From NCBI GenBank assembly GCA_003510135.1, contig DOKY01000021.1, forward strand, positions 1-64,000: a stretch of DNA of 64,000 nt. Direction: 5' to 3'. Both the position numbers and the translations under genes were made by a program. How positions within the stretch are numbered: the first letter of the stretch is position 1; the number at the start of each line of letters is the position of its first letter. Positions 16,175-24,773 of this stretch are shown piece by piece. Source of the DNA: Pseudothermotoga sp. Its GTDB lineage: Bacteria > Thermotogota > Thermotogae > Thermotogales > DSM-5069. A model generated the notes under the pieces. That model did not search any database and had not been told where the DNA came from. It saw only the letters and a list, made by a program, of their open reading frames with translations.

Positions 16175-17353
16175 TTATTGAGTAATCGCCTGGATCAGTT
16201 TGATCACGTGCAGATTCTCTTTAACGTCGTGTACCCTGACGATGTCAACCCCGTTCAGAACGCAGTATGCTGTCACTGCAAGGGTGCCGTACAGTCTTTC
16301 CTCTGGGGGCACGCTGCCCAGAACCTGACCTATGAAAGACTTTCTTGAAGCCCCTACGAGCACAGGTTTCCCCAAACTCTTGAATTCGGAAATTCGCTTT
16401 ATTATCTCCAGATTGTCAACGAGCCTTTTTCCGAAACCTATGCCAGGATCGATTATGACTCGGTCTTCCAGACCGATTTCACGAAGCTTCTCGATTCTTT
16501 CTTTGAAAAAGTAGAGGATCTCTCTGACGACGTCTTCGTAATAGGGATTCTCCTGCATCGTTTTCGGTTCGCCTTTCATGTGCATCAAGATCACCGCAGG
16601 TTTGTATTCTTTGAGAACGTCCATCATCGTTGGATCGAATCTGAGCGCGCTCACGTCATTCACGATCTCCGCACCATTCTTCAGCGCTTCTTCCGCGACT
16701 TTCGCCTTGTACGTGTCAACAGAAATGAAGGCATCAAAGTTTTTCCGAACGGTCTCGACAGCGGGTACAACCCTGTTGAGTTCCTCTTCCTCGCTGACCC
16801 TTTCAGAACCGGGTCTGGTCGATTCGCCGCCAATGTCGATGATGTCCACGCCTTCTTTCACCATTCTCGCGACAAAGTCGATCAGCCTGCCTTTCTCAAC
16901 TCGACTCGCGGCGTAGAAAGAATCCGGTGTGACGTTGACGATGCCCATGATCAAAGGTTTATCAAAGTCCAGTCTTCGGCCGGATGGAAGTTCGATAGTG
17001 CGAATCTTTGGCCCGAAGAGGCAATCTTTTATGTCCTGTGCGATCACATCAAGGTTCCAGTAATGCATCAAGGAAAGTTTTTCGATGAGTTTTCTGTGCT
17101 GTGCAAGCGTTCCCATCGTCAGGACATGGGTAGATTGGACCTTCAAGGTGATCGAGTGTTTGTGAACTGCTGCATCCCCACCGGCAGCGAGCATCTCCTG
17201 TTTGATCACGTTTGCGCTGATCGCTGGAACATCATAGATGAGTAAGCTGACGAACTCACCTTTGTTTTTGAAGATCGGTACCGAGGCAGGATCGACACCG
17301 ACTCTTGAAAGATGTTCAACAGGATCAATCACCCGGGTGATTAGAAAGTTCAT
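16175..17353 (-). CDS. folP: Dihydropteroate synthase with N-terminal extension
   Basis: A 392-residue enzyme joining para-aminobenzoate to dihydropterin pyrophosphate in folate synthesis. The catalytic TIM-barrel begins near residue 128 (KPLIMGIVNVTPDSF) and continues with VDIIDIGGESTRPGS, the pterin-binding signature, and DPGIGFGKRLVDNLEII. It ends with the VLVGASRKSFIG loop and VRVHDVKEN. About 120 residues precede the barrel; usual DHPS proteins are about 270-290 residues, and the role of this extension is unclear. ATG 17353 has GGAGGG nearby and overlaps the NUDIX gene by 29 bases. Confidence 0.93.
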   Translation of the reverse strand: MNFLITRVIDPVEHLSRVGVDPASVPIFKNKGEFVSLLIYDVPAISANVIKQEMLAAGGDAAVHKHSITLKVQSTHVLTMGTLAQHRKLIEKLSLMHYWNLDVIAQDIKDCLFGPKIRTIELPSGRRLDFDKPLIMGIVNVTPDSFYAASRVEKGRLIDFVARMVKEGVDIIDIGGESTRPGSERVSEEEELNRVVPAVETVRKNFDAFISVDTYKAKVAEEALKNGAEIVNDVSALRFDPTMMDVLKEYKPAVILMHMKGEPKTMQENPYYEDVVREILYFFKERIEKLREIGLEDRVIIDPGIGFGKRLVDNLEIIKRISEFKSLGKPVLVGASRKSFIGQVLGSVPPEERLYGTLAVTAYCVLNGVDIVRVHDVKENLHVIKLIQAITQ

Positions 17354-17843
17354 CTTTGAATCCCTCCAGCAATTGTTTTATCTTCACCAGCGAATCTCTG
17401 ATAATCCTCGCCGTCGCACCCCATATCACGATCCCATCGATGACAAATCTGCACGTTCTGCTACCGTTCGGAAGCACAATCTCGTCGCACGAAATTCTAT
17501 CGAACAGTGACAAACTGACGAGGTAAAGGTCCTGCACTTCAGATTTGTTAAGTCTGAAGTAGAGTCGGTCGATTTGAACGAGGAACGCCTGAACGAAGAG
17601 GTTTGACTTTCCTGTCACCGTTGAAGATAACGTACCAAGCAAGCTGCAGTGATGTTTCGCAACTCCAATCTCTTCTTCGAGTTCCCGAAACATGGCTTCA
17701 ACGGGCGTTTCACCATCTTCGACTACGCCTCCCGGAAAGGCGATTTGATTCGCGTGCCTGAGTAAATGGCGAGCTCTGCGTATGAAGAGCACGTATGGTT
17801 CTTTGGAGATGAAAACAATCGGGACCGCAACCACGGACATCAC
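17325..17843 (-). CDS. NUDIX hydrolase, CoA-pyrophosphatase-like
   Basis: A 172-residue NUDIX protein with the box GGVVEDGETPVEAMFRELEE followed by EIG, matching GX5EX7REUXEEXGU. The preceding segment FIRRARHLLRHANQIAFPGG resembles the CoA-diphosphatase (UPF0035) signature LLT.R...LR...G...FPGG, with N where G is usual. Such enzymes cleave CoA or other nucleoside diphosphate derivatives. The start is either GTG 17843 or ATG 17840. It overlaps folP by 29 bases, so the two are co-transcribed. An inverted repeat lies just upstream. Confidence 0.85.
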   Translation of the reverse strand: MMSVVAVPIVFISKEPYVLFIRRARHLLRHANQIAFPGGVVEDGETPVEAMFRELEEEIGVAKHHCSLLGTLSSTVTGKSNLFVQAFLVQIDRLYFRLNKSEVQDLYLVSLSLFDRISCDEIVLPNGSRTCRFVIDGIVIWGATARIIRDSLVKIKQLLEGFKDELSNHPGD

Positions 17844-17863
17844 AGATCCTTCACCAAAAATGA

Positions 17864-17882
17864 TTTTACCAGATTGGTAAAA
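17864..17882. promoter_or_regulatory. Inverted repeat between the divergent NUDIX and opine-dehydrogenase operons
   Basis: TTTTACC-AGATT-GGTAAAA is a perfect 7-bp palindrome with a five-base spacer. It lies 21 bases before the NUDIX start and overlaps a TAAAAT sequence readable as the NUDIX -10 box. It could be an operator; no matching regulator gene is identified. Confidence 0.4.
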
Positions 17883-17974
17883 CTTTATAAGTGACTTCGT
17901 TTTTACCGTTGTTTGTTAAGCACAGCACCAGCGTATGCTAAAATTACTGTGGTTCAGGCATGGAGGTGATGTAT

Positions 17975-19057
17975 GTGAAAATATGCGTGATTGGCGCAGG
18001 TAATGGTGGTCAAGCCCTTGCGGGTTATCTGGCTTTGAAAGGATATGATGTCTCGTTGTACAACAGGTCCGAAAAGAGGATTGCGCCTATTCTGAAGACG
18101 AGGAAGATCAAGCTCGAGGGTGAAGTCAACGCAACGGCGCAGATTTCTTTTGCGACGACGGATCTGGCAGAAGCGATCAAGGGTAGAAACCTCCTCATGG
18201 TCGTCGTTCCGGCTAACGCTCATCGTGACGTGGCCGAAAAGCTCGCTCCACTGCTCGAAGATGGTCAGATCATCGTGCTCAATCCAGGAAGAACGGCTGG
18301 AGCTCTGGAATTCGCCAACGTGTTGAAAGAAAAGGGCGTGCGCAAAGACGTTGTCATTGCTGAGGCACAAACGTTTGTCTTCGCATCCCGCATGTCAAAT
18401 CCTGGCGTGGTACGCATCTTCAGGATCAAGAACGCTGTGCCAGTTGCGGCGCTCCCCGCGGCGAGAAATAAAGAACTCGAGGAAAGCCTTCTGAAGGTCA
18501 TGCCAGAGTTCGAGCTCGCACCGAACACGCTTTACACGAGTTTCAACAACATAGGTGCGGTTTTTCATCCCGCCACGATTGTCTTGAACGCAGGCTGGGT
18601 GGAAACGACGTTCGGAAAGTTCGAATTCTACTTCGAAGGTATAAGTCCATCTGTGGCGAAGGTCCTGCAGGCGATAGATGAAGAAAGGTGTGAAGTTGCA
18701 AGAAAGTTTGGCATCGAACCCATGACGGCCGTGCAGTGGTTATCCTACGCGTACGATGTGAAAGGCAAAGACCTGTACGACGCGATACACAACAATGAAG
18801 GTTACAGGGGCATACAGGCGCCCACCAGCCTCGAGAACAGGTACATCCTGGAGGACGTGCCCACAAGTTTGGTACCTATCTCCGCCTTCGGAAAGCTGGT
18901 CAAGGTGAAAACGCCCACGATCGACGCTGTCGTCAGACTCGCCTCGATCATGATGGGTATTGACTTCTTCAAAGAGGGTAGGAACTTTGAAAGACTTCAT
19001 CTTAAGGGGAAAACCCTCGAAGAGGTCAAGCGCATCATGGAGGAGGGATGGCAATGA
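17975..19057 (+). CDS. NAD/NADP octopine/nopaline (opine) dehydrogenase-family protein
   Basis: A 360-residue oxidoreductase when started at GTG 17975, which has GGAGGTGAT 5-6 bases upstream. An ATG at 17969 abuts the ribosome binding site and the one at 17960 has none. The N-terminus is a Rossmann fold (KICVIGAGNGGQALAGYLA). The C-terminal domain carries NNIGAVFHPATIVLNAGW, the histidine-containing opine-dehydrogenase active-site segment. Family members reductively join an amino acid and a 2-oxo acid, or run the reverse. It is the first gene of a tight three-gene operon with a B12-type mutase-like protein and an ATP-grasp ligase. The true substrate is unknown. Confidence 0.88.
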   Translation: MKICVIGAGNGGQALAGYLALKGYDVSLYNRSEKRIAPILKTRKIKLEGEVNATAQISFATTDLAEAIKGRNLLMVVVPANAHRDVAEKLAPLLEDGQIIVLNPGRTAGALEFANVLKEKGVRKDVVIAEAQTFVFASRMSNPGVVRIFRIKNAVPVAALPAARNKELEESLLKVMPEFELAPNTLYTSFNNIGAVFHPATIVLNAGWVETTFGKFEFYFEGISPSVAKVLQAIDEERCEVARKFGIEPMTAVQWLSYAYDVKGKDLYDAIHNNEGYRGIQAPTSLENRYILEDVPTSLVPISAFGKLVKVKTPTIDAVVRLASIMMGIDFFKEGRNFERLHLKGKTLEEVKRIMEEGWQ

Positions 19058-20688
19058 AGATGATAGGTGCCTCCATAGGAAGTTGTGTTCACAACGTTGG
19101 TTTGCTCAATTTTCTCAACCTGTCGAGACAGAACGGCTACGAAACGCTGTACATAGGTTCCGCCGTACCAGTAGAGAAACTCGTGGAAGAGATAGAGAAA
19201 CACGATCCCGATGTCGTTGCGATGAGTTACAGACTCGGTGCGGAAGCACTGAAAAATCTTCTTGAAACCTTGGAACGCCTGCTGAAAGAACGCGATCTTC
19301 TGCGTAAGACTTACATATTCGGAGGTACGGTGGAGACAGCGAGTGTCGCGAGGACGTTCAATTTTATAAGTAGGGCCTTCGATGGGACCGAAGAAGTAGA
19401 TGAAATCGTCATGTTCCTGAGAGGAGAGGCGAGGAAATTACAAAAAATGGAGGTTTACCCGCAGAGTCTGGGTGAAAGAATAAAATTCAAAAGCCCTTTT
19501 CCTCTCATACGACATCACATAGGTTTGCAGACGCTTGAGGAAACAATACGAGAGATCGAAAAAATGGCGGATTCTCAACTGCTGGACGTGATTTCCATCG
19601 CGCCGGATCAGAACTGTCAGCAGTTCTTTTTCGAGCCGGAGAAGATGGACCCGAAGCAAGATGGTGCCGGTGGGGCGCCGATAAGAACAAGAGAGGACTT
19701 CGTGAGATTGTACCAGGCAAGCAGAAGAGGAAATTATCCACTTGTCAGGTGCTACGCGGGCACGAAACACATGGTGGAGTTCTCAAAACTCCTGAAGGAG
19801 ACACTTAACAACGCATGGGCAGCGATACCTGTGATGTGGTACAGCGATCTTGACAGACGTTCCGAAAGACCGCTGCTGGAAGCGATCAAGGAGAACATGG
19901 AGGCAATTCGCTGGAACGGTGAGAACAATGTGCCAGTTGAAGTGACGGACTCACACCAGTGGGCCTTGAGATTAGCACACGATGCTGTAGAAGTTGCCGC
20001 GGCGTACCTTGCAACTTTCGTAGCGAAGAAGCTTGGAGTGAAAGAATATGTGCAGCAGTTCATGCTGGAAACGCCCATGGGTCTGTCACCGAGGGCTGAT
20101 ATAGCCAAAATGATCGCGAAAAGAGAACTCGTCGAAAGCCTCACAGATGAAAATTTCAGAGTCTATCGAATGATAAGAACAGGCTTGATGTCCATGCCTG
20201 CAGACCCCGACGCGGCGAAGGGACAGATAGGCGTCTCCATGTTTTACGGAATGGCGCTCGAACCCCACATAGTTCACGTCGTCGCCTATTGTGAATCTGT
20301 GAAGAGGGCCACGGCGAAGGAGATCATAGAGAGCGTAAAGATCGCCAGAAGGGCCATAAACGTCGCACTGCGCGGTTTTCCAGATCCTCTGGCGGATCCC
20401 TGGATACGTGGTGAGAAGGAGCGAATCAAAGAAGAGGCCTTGCAGATAATCGATGCCATCAAGTCGCTTGGCGATGGCAGCGAAGAGGAACTGATCAAAC
20501 CTGAAGTTCTTTTTGAAGCGGTCAGAGTTGGGATCTTGGACGCCCCAGCGCTCAAAGGTTTCTCTGTGGCGAAGGGTGAGGTCAAAACTGCAATAATAGA
20601 CGGACAGTGCAGGTGTGTCAATGAGGAAGGAAAAGTGATGAGTGAGAAACAAAGGCTTGAAAAGATTTTGGGGAGGTCACATGGATGA
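19054..20688 (+). CDS. B12-binding protein with glutamate-mutase-like barrel, possible carbon-skeleton mutase
   Basis: A 544-residue protein. Residues 1-125 form a B12-binding domain: GSCVHNVG aligns with GSDCHAVG of glutamate mutase GlmS, keeping His 13 and Gly 16 but with Cys for the usual Asp. SYRLG and FGG follow in the right order. Residues 155-530 look like a GlmE-type barrel; the tail VGILDAPALKG...IIDGQCRCV recalls GlmE's GVMDIP...GCVRY. The call is therefore an adenosylcobalamin mutase with both parts in one chain, based on remembered sequences. ATG 19054 is chosen for spacing from GGAGGG and its ATGA overlap with the dehydrogenase stop. It also overlaps the ligase gene by four bases. 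Confidence 0.65.
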   Translation: MKMIGASIGSCVHNVGLLNFLNLSRQNGYETLYIGSAVPVEKLVEEIEKHDPDVVAMSYRLGAEALKNLLETLERLLKERDLLRKTYIFGGTVETASVARTFNFISRAFDGTEEVDEIVMFLRGEARKLQKMEVYPQSLGERIKFKSPFPLIRHHIGLQTLEETIREIEKMADSQLLDVISIAPDQNCQQFFFEPEKMDPKQDGAGGAPIRTREDFVRLYQASRRGNYPLVRCYAGTKHMVEFSKLLKETLNNAWAAIPVMWYSDLDRRSERPLLEAIKENMEAIRWNGENNVPVEVTDSHQWALRLAHDAVEVAAAYLATFVAKKLGVKEYVQQFMLETPMGLSPRADIAKMIAKRELVESLTDENFRVYRMIRTGLMSMPADPDAAKGQIGVSMFYGMALEPHIVHVVAYCESVKRATAKEIIESVKIARRAINVALRGFPDPLADPWIRGEKERIKEEALQIIDAIKSLGDGSEEELIKPEVLFEAVRVGILDAPALKGFSVAKGEVKTAIIDGQCRCVNEEGKVMSEKQRLEKILGRSHG

Positions 20689-21602
20689 AAGTTGCTGTCG
20701 TCTACGATCTCGAAAATCTCGACGAGTCACGTGTCAAAATGGTCGACAGCGTTTGCGAGGCTTTGTCAAAGTATCATGACGTTGAAAAACTTCCGTTTGG
20801 AGATAACTTCATCGAACGCGTCAAGACCTTCGATGCAGTGTTCAACCTGTCGACTGCACACCTTCAGATGCATGTTCCTGCGATACTCGACGTTCTGAAA
20901 ATACCTTATACGGGTTCCTCGCCACTCGCGCACGCTCTCTGCACCGACAAGATCTTAACCAAGATTGTCCTTCAACACCATGGAATACCAACACCCAGGT
21001 TCTTCGTCGTACCGATTGGCGAAGAGCCAGATTCACTGGATTTTAGCCCCGCGATAGTGAAACCCCCCAGACAGGGTAGCGCAAAGGGAATCCATGCGGA
21101 TTCGGTGGTTGAGAACGTGGAAGCACTCAAAAGGGCCGTGAGGAGGGTACACGAACAATTCAGAGAACCCGCGCTGGTGGAAGAGTTCATCGAAGGAAAA
21201 GAACTCAGCGTGGGTATCGTTGCAGAGGAAGTGTTGCCCATACTCGAGATAGATTTTTCCACGTTGCCAGACGGACTCGAACGGTTTTACTCCTACAGGG
21301 TAAAACACTACTACGGTGAGCAGACGTGTTACATCTGCCCCGCACGCATTGATGAAAATCTGAGACGAAAGATAGAGCACTATGCACGAATGGCTTTCAA
21401 AGCTTTGAACCTGAGAAACTACACCCGCATGGATCTGCGCGTGAGGGGAGACGAGGTCTACTTCCTCGATGTGAACTCGCTTCCGATGCTAACGCCAAAC
21501 TATTCCGACATAGTCAAGATGGCCGAAGCAGCGAAGCTGAGTTACGAAGAGCTGATACTCAAGATATTCAACGATGCGCTGCGTTGTCACCGGGACCTTT
21601 GA
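20685..21602 (+). CDS. ATP-grasp ligase of the D-alanine-D-alanine ligase family
   Basis: A 305-residue ATP-grasp enzyme. It has the N-terminal Ddl-type segment (VEKLPFGDN, FNLSTAHLQMHVPAILDVLKIPYTGS), the ATP-binding region (IVKPPRQGSAKGIHADSVV; LVEEFIEGKELSVGIV) and the metal-binding end RMDLRVRGDEVYFLDVNSLP. Usual Ddl has EINTxPG at this last site; here it is DVNSLPML, suggesting a different amino-acid specificity. Its place behind the opine dehydrogenase and B12 protein (ATGA overlap) suggests a peptide-bond-forming step on the product of those enzymes rather than cell-wall D-Ala-D-Ala synthesis. That is inference. Confidence 0.85.
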   Translation: MKVAVVYDLENLDESRVKMVDSVCEALSKYHDVEKLPFGDNFIERVKTFDAVFNLSTAHLQMHVPAILDVLKIPYTGSSPLAHALCTDKILTKIVLQHHGIPTPRFFVVPIGEEPDSLDFSPAIVKPPRQGSAKGIHADSVVENVEALKRAVRRVHEQFREPALVEEFIEGKELSVGIVAEEVLPILEIDFSTLPDGLERFYSYRVKHYYGEQTCYICPARIDENLRRKIEHYARMAFKALNLRNYTRMDLRVRGDEVYFLDVNSLPMLTPNYSDIVKMAEAAKLSYEELILKIFNDALRCHRDL

Positions 21603-21645
21603 ATAGGTGTCGTACAGAAAAGAGCTGTGGTAATATAGATTCTCG

Positions 21646-22326
21646 ATGAGGAGAGAGCTGTTTCTTTTCGACGACTTTTACAGATCGAGTTTTGGCACGA
21701 TAATAGGAGTGGATGAGGCCGGGAGGGGTTGCATAGCGGGACCTGTGGTTGCTGCCGCAGTTGTTTTGTTGGAACCGCTGGATGTGTACGACTCAAAGCA
21801 GCTGAGTCCGGGGCAGAGGGAATACCTCTTTGAAGAGATACAGAAACGCGCCGAGGTTGGGGTTGGTATCGCATCTGAAGAAGAGATAGACACGTACAAC
21901 ATCTTGAACGCGACAAGGATTGCCATGAACCGCGCCCTCGAGAATCTCCACCGTCCGGGCGCTTTCATTTTGGTGGATGGAAGATCGTTGAAACTTTCTC
22001 AGCAGGGCACATGCATAGTGAAGGGAGACCGAAAGAGCGCTTCCATTGCCGCGGCGTCGATAGTTGCGAAAGTGACGCGAGATCGCCTCATGGAAAAGTT
22101 CCACGAGCGCTATCCTGATTACGGCTTCCACAAAAACAAGGGCTACCCAACCAAAGAACATTTACAGAACCTTCGTCGTTATGGTCCCACAGCGTTTCAC
22201 AGGCTCACGTTCAAACCCGTTCTGGAAATGCTCACCGAGGAACTGCTCGCTAAGATCGTTTCAAGGGATTCACAGCGCTTTTCAGTGGTTCTGAGAAAAA
22301 TGAACCGACTTGTCTCTTCCACTTAA
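21646..22326 (+). CDS. rnhB: Ribonuclease HII
   Basis: A 226-residue enzyme that cuts RNA in RNA-DNA hybrids, including single ribonucleotides in DNA. Catalytic residues are visible in GVDEAGRG (Asp, Glu), ILVDGRSL (Asp) and SIVAKVTRDRLM (Asp). The C-terminal HRLTFKPV is also family-typical. No Shine-Dalgarno sequence precedes ATG 21646. A TAATAT box ends nine bases before it, so the mRNA may be nearly leaderless. It stands alone between the opine operon and glnA. Confidence 0.95.
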   Translation: MRRELFLFDDFYRSSFGTIIGVDEAGRGCIAGPVVAAAVVLLEPLDVYDSKQLSPGQREYLFEEIQKRAEVGVGIASEEEIDTYNILNATRIAMNRALENLHRPGAFILVDGRSLKLSQQGTCIVKGDRKSASIAAASIVAKVTRDRLMEKFHERYPDYGFHKNKGYPTKEHLQNLRRYGPTAFHRLTFKPVLEMLTEELLAKIVSRDSQRFSVVLRKMNRLVSST

Positions 22327-22398
22327 TTTCCCTTAACCGGCGCGAAAAATCTCCCGTCATAAAATACATGCATATAAAAGTCGCGAGGGGGAATCGGA

Positions 22399-23718
22399 AT
22401 GAAGGCGGAGGATGTTTTGAAACTCGTGGAGGACGAAAATGTTCAGTTCGTGAGATTGCAGTTTTCGGACATCAACGGGAACGTCAAGAACGTGGAGATA
22501 CCCACCCAAGAGCTGCCCAGGGCTTTTGAAAGGGGTATCATGTTCGATGGATCGTCCATCGAAGGTTTTGTGAGAATCGAAGAATCGGACATGTACCTGA
22601 GACCGGATCCAGAAACTTTCGCCATCCTGCCGTGGACAACCGACGGTATCAAGAGCGCGAGGTTGATCTGTGATGTTTACAAACCTGACGGAACGCCGTT
22701 CGAGGGGGATCCCCGGTACAGGTTGAAGCTGGTTGTCGAGAAGGCAAAGAAGATGGGTTTTGTCCCATACGCCGGGCCCGAACTGGAATTTTTCGTTGTA
22801 CCAAGAGATTCGAAAGGTTTCCCCGTGGCGGAGACGCTCGATCGGGGAAGTTACTTTGACTTGTTGCCCCTCAATCAGGTCGAGTCTTTGAGAAGCGAGG
22901 CAGCCGTGGCGCTCAGGACGATGGGCATCGACGTCGAAGCGTCGCATCATGAAGGAGCACCCTCGCAGCACGAGGTCGATTTTCGTTACGATGAACTGGT
23001 CAGGACCGCAGACAACACACAGACCGTCAAGCTGGTCTTGAAGACGATCGCGATAAAACACAACCTGCACGTGACGTTCATGCCGAAACCCTTCTTCGGG
23101 ATCAACGGATCGGGTATGCACACGCACCTGAGTCTCTTTAGGGACGGAGAAAACGCTTTCCATGACCCCAGCGCCTCGGATGGCCTTTCAAAAACTCTGT
23201 ACTACTTCGTTGGCGGTCTGATCGCACACGCCAAGGAGATCACTGCGCTCACGAACCCAACGGTGAACAGTTACAAACGCTTGGTACCGGGCTATGAAGC
23301 TCCCGTGAACATCGCCTGGTCTAAGGCCAACAGGAGTGCCCTCATAAGGATTCCAGCTGCCAGAGGTAAATCCACGAGGATCGAGTACCGAGCACCCGAT
23401 CCAAGTTGCAACGCATATCTGGCACTGGCTGTGATGATGGCAGCGGGCCTGGATGGAATCGAAAAACGTATCGAGCCACCTCTACCGATCGAGGAAAACA
23501 TCTACGCGATGAGCGATGAGAAGAAGGCTCAGATAAAGATAGAATCGTTGCCCGGATCGCTGAAGGACGCCTTGGAGGAAATGAAAAACTCCACTCTCGT
23601 CAGAGAAGTTCTTGGTGAGCACATTTTCAGAAAATTCCTGGATCTGAAGAGAAGAGAATGGAGAGAATTCAGCATTAACGTGACAGACTGGGAAATAAGA
23701 AGGTACCTGAACGTGTGA
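22399..23718 (+). CDS. glnA: Glutamine synthetase type I (GSI-alpha-like)
   Basis: A 439-residue enzyme making glutamine from glutamate, ammonia and ATP. Signatures are FDGSSIEGFVRIEESDMYL in the beta-grasp domain, GPELEFFV (metal-binding glutamates), the ATP-site HHEGAPSQHEVDF and NGSGMHTHLSL. Further along are NPTVNSYKRLVPGYEAPVN and IRIPAARGKSTRIEYRAPDP. The region after IEENIY (AMSDEKKAQIKIESLPGSL) is of the alpha type and lacks the adenylylation tyrosine loop NLYDLP, so control is probably by feedback or transcription. It starts at ATG 22399, behind GAGGGGG. The CheY-TPR and Trk genes follow within about 30 bases. Confidence 0.97.
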   Translation: MKAEDVLKLVEDENVQFVRLQFSDINGNVKNVEIPTQELPRAFERGIMFDGSSIEGFVRIEESDMYLRPDPETFAILPWTTDGIKSARLICDVYKPDGTPFEGDPRYRLKLVVEKAKKMGFVPYAGPELEFFVVPRDSKGFPVAETLDRGSYFDLLPLNQVESLRSEAAVALRTMGIDVEASHHEGAPSQHEVDFRYDELVRTADNTQTVKLVLKTIAIKHNLHVTFMPKPFFGINGSGMHTHLSLFRDGENAFHDPSASDGLSKTLYYFVGGLIAHAKEITALTNPTVNSYKRLVPGYEAPVNIAWSKANRSALIRIPAARGKSTRIEYRAPDPSCNAYLALAVMMAAGLDGIEKRIEPPLPIEENIYAMSDEKKAQIKIESLPGSLKDALEEMKNSTLVREVLGEHIFRKFLDLKRREWREFSINVTDWEIRRYLNV

Positions 23719-23749
23719 AGAGTGATAGACTATGAAAGTGTGAAGGCGT

Positions 23750-24361
23750 ATGGCAAATATTCTGGTAGTGGACGATGAGCGGAACGTCAGAAATCTCATC
23801 AAAAAGGTCCTCGAGGAAAACGATCATAGTGTGACGACGATAGCTACTGGCGAGGAGGCGCTTGTAGAACTGCGCAGATCAAAGTTCGATCTGCTCATAC
23901 TCGACTTGAGATTACCGGGCATGTCTGGTACTGAGCTGTTGAAACTTATGAAACAGGAAGGCATAGTGGTGCCCACCCTAATAGTCTCGGCGGTTACCAA
24001 CGCCGCACCAGTTGTTGAAGCCCTGAAGCAGGGTGCTGGAGACTATCTTTCCAAACCGTTTTCGGCTCAGGATCTTGTGAAGAAGGTAGAAGAGCTACTC
24101 AACAGAGAGCAACTGAGTTTTGAAAGACTCGCCCGTTTGGTAGAGGAAAAGCTGGAGCAAGGCAGGCTGGCCACAGCCGAGAAACTTGCCCGTGAACTCT
24201 TCTCGATACGACCCGACGCAGAAGCGCATTTCATTTACGCGATGGTGATGGAAAAAGTCGGTAACAAAGCGCTCGCTCACAAGTACTTGAAGGCCGCGTT
24301 GGCGCTCGATCCAGACCACAGGAAGGCATTAAAGGAGATCGCGAAATATGAAGAAAGCTGA
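23750..24361 (+). CDS. Response regulator with C-terminal TPR-like helices
   Basis: A 203-residue protein. Residues 1-118 are a CheY receiver with acidic pocket DDE (8-10), phospho-acceptor Asp 52 in ILDLRLPG, and Lys near 102 in YLSKPF. Residues 125-203 are helical with tetratricopeptide features (LATAEKLARELF, ALAHKYLKAALALDPDHRKALKEI). There is no DNA-binding domain, so output is probably protein-protein interaction. It sits between glnA and the potassium-uptake genes, overlapping the first trkA by 14 bases; no histidine kinase is present in the window. Confidence 0.88.
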   Translation: MANILVVDDERNVRNLIKKVLEENDHSVTTIATGEEALVELRRSKFDLLILDLRLPGMSGTELLKLMKQEGIVVPTLIVSAVTNAAPVVEALKQGAGDYLSKPFSAQDLVKKVEELLNREQLSFERLARLVEEKLEQGRLATAEKLARELFSIRPDAEAHFIYAMVMEKVGNKALAHKYLKAALALDPDHRKALKEIAKYEES

Positions 24362-24773
24362 ATCCTTGTACGTGGTCATAGCAGGTTGTGGAAGAATTGG
24401 TTCGATCGTGGCGACTAGCCTTTCGGTTTCTGGTAGCAACGTCGTGGTGATCGATATGGATGAAACAGCCCTCGAGAATCTTCCTGAAGAGTTCACCGGG
24501 TTCAAGATCAATGGAGACGTGACTGAGATCTCCGTTTTGAGAGAGGCTCGACTCGATAAGGCTGATGTGTTGGTCGCATTGACGGGAGACGACAACACCA
24601 ATTTCATGGTTTCGACGGTCGCTAAAAGGGTCTTCGGTGTCAAGCGAGTGATAGCACGGGTCAACGATCCATCAAACGAGGATATATTCAAAGAATTCGA
24701 CATCGACATCATATCACCCACACGGCTCACGGCAATGGGTATTCTGCAGGAATTAGGGGTGCGAGAAGCTTGA
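24348..24773 (+). CDS. TrkA-N (RCK) domain protein, short potassium-channel regulatory subunit
   Basis: A 141-residue protein consisting of a single RCK Rossmann domain: VVIAGCGRIGSIVATSLSVS (GxGxxG), the acidic end of beta-2 (VVVIDMDE), then GDVTEISVLREARLDKAD. It lacks the C-terminal TrkA-C domain that its neighbour carries. RCK subunits bind nucleotides such as ATP/ADP or NAD(H) and gate the TrkH/KtrB pore. It overlaps both neighbours by a few bases, so the two RCK proteins and TrkH are probably made together. Confidence 0.9.
   Translation: MKKAESLYVVIAGCGRIGSIVATSLSVSGSNVVVIDMDETALENLPEEFTGFKINGDVTEISVLREARLDKADVLVALTGDDNTNFMVSTVAKRVFGVKRVIARVNDPSNEDIFKEFDIDIISPTRLTAMGILQELGVREA

Noticed and set aside
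22357..23163. A 268-codon frame antisense to glnA
   Set aside because: The glnA signatures are complete, and the antisense product has no recognisable features.
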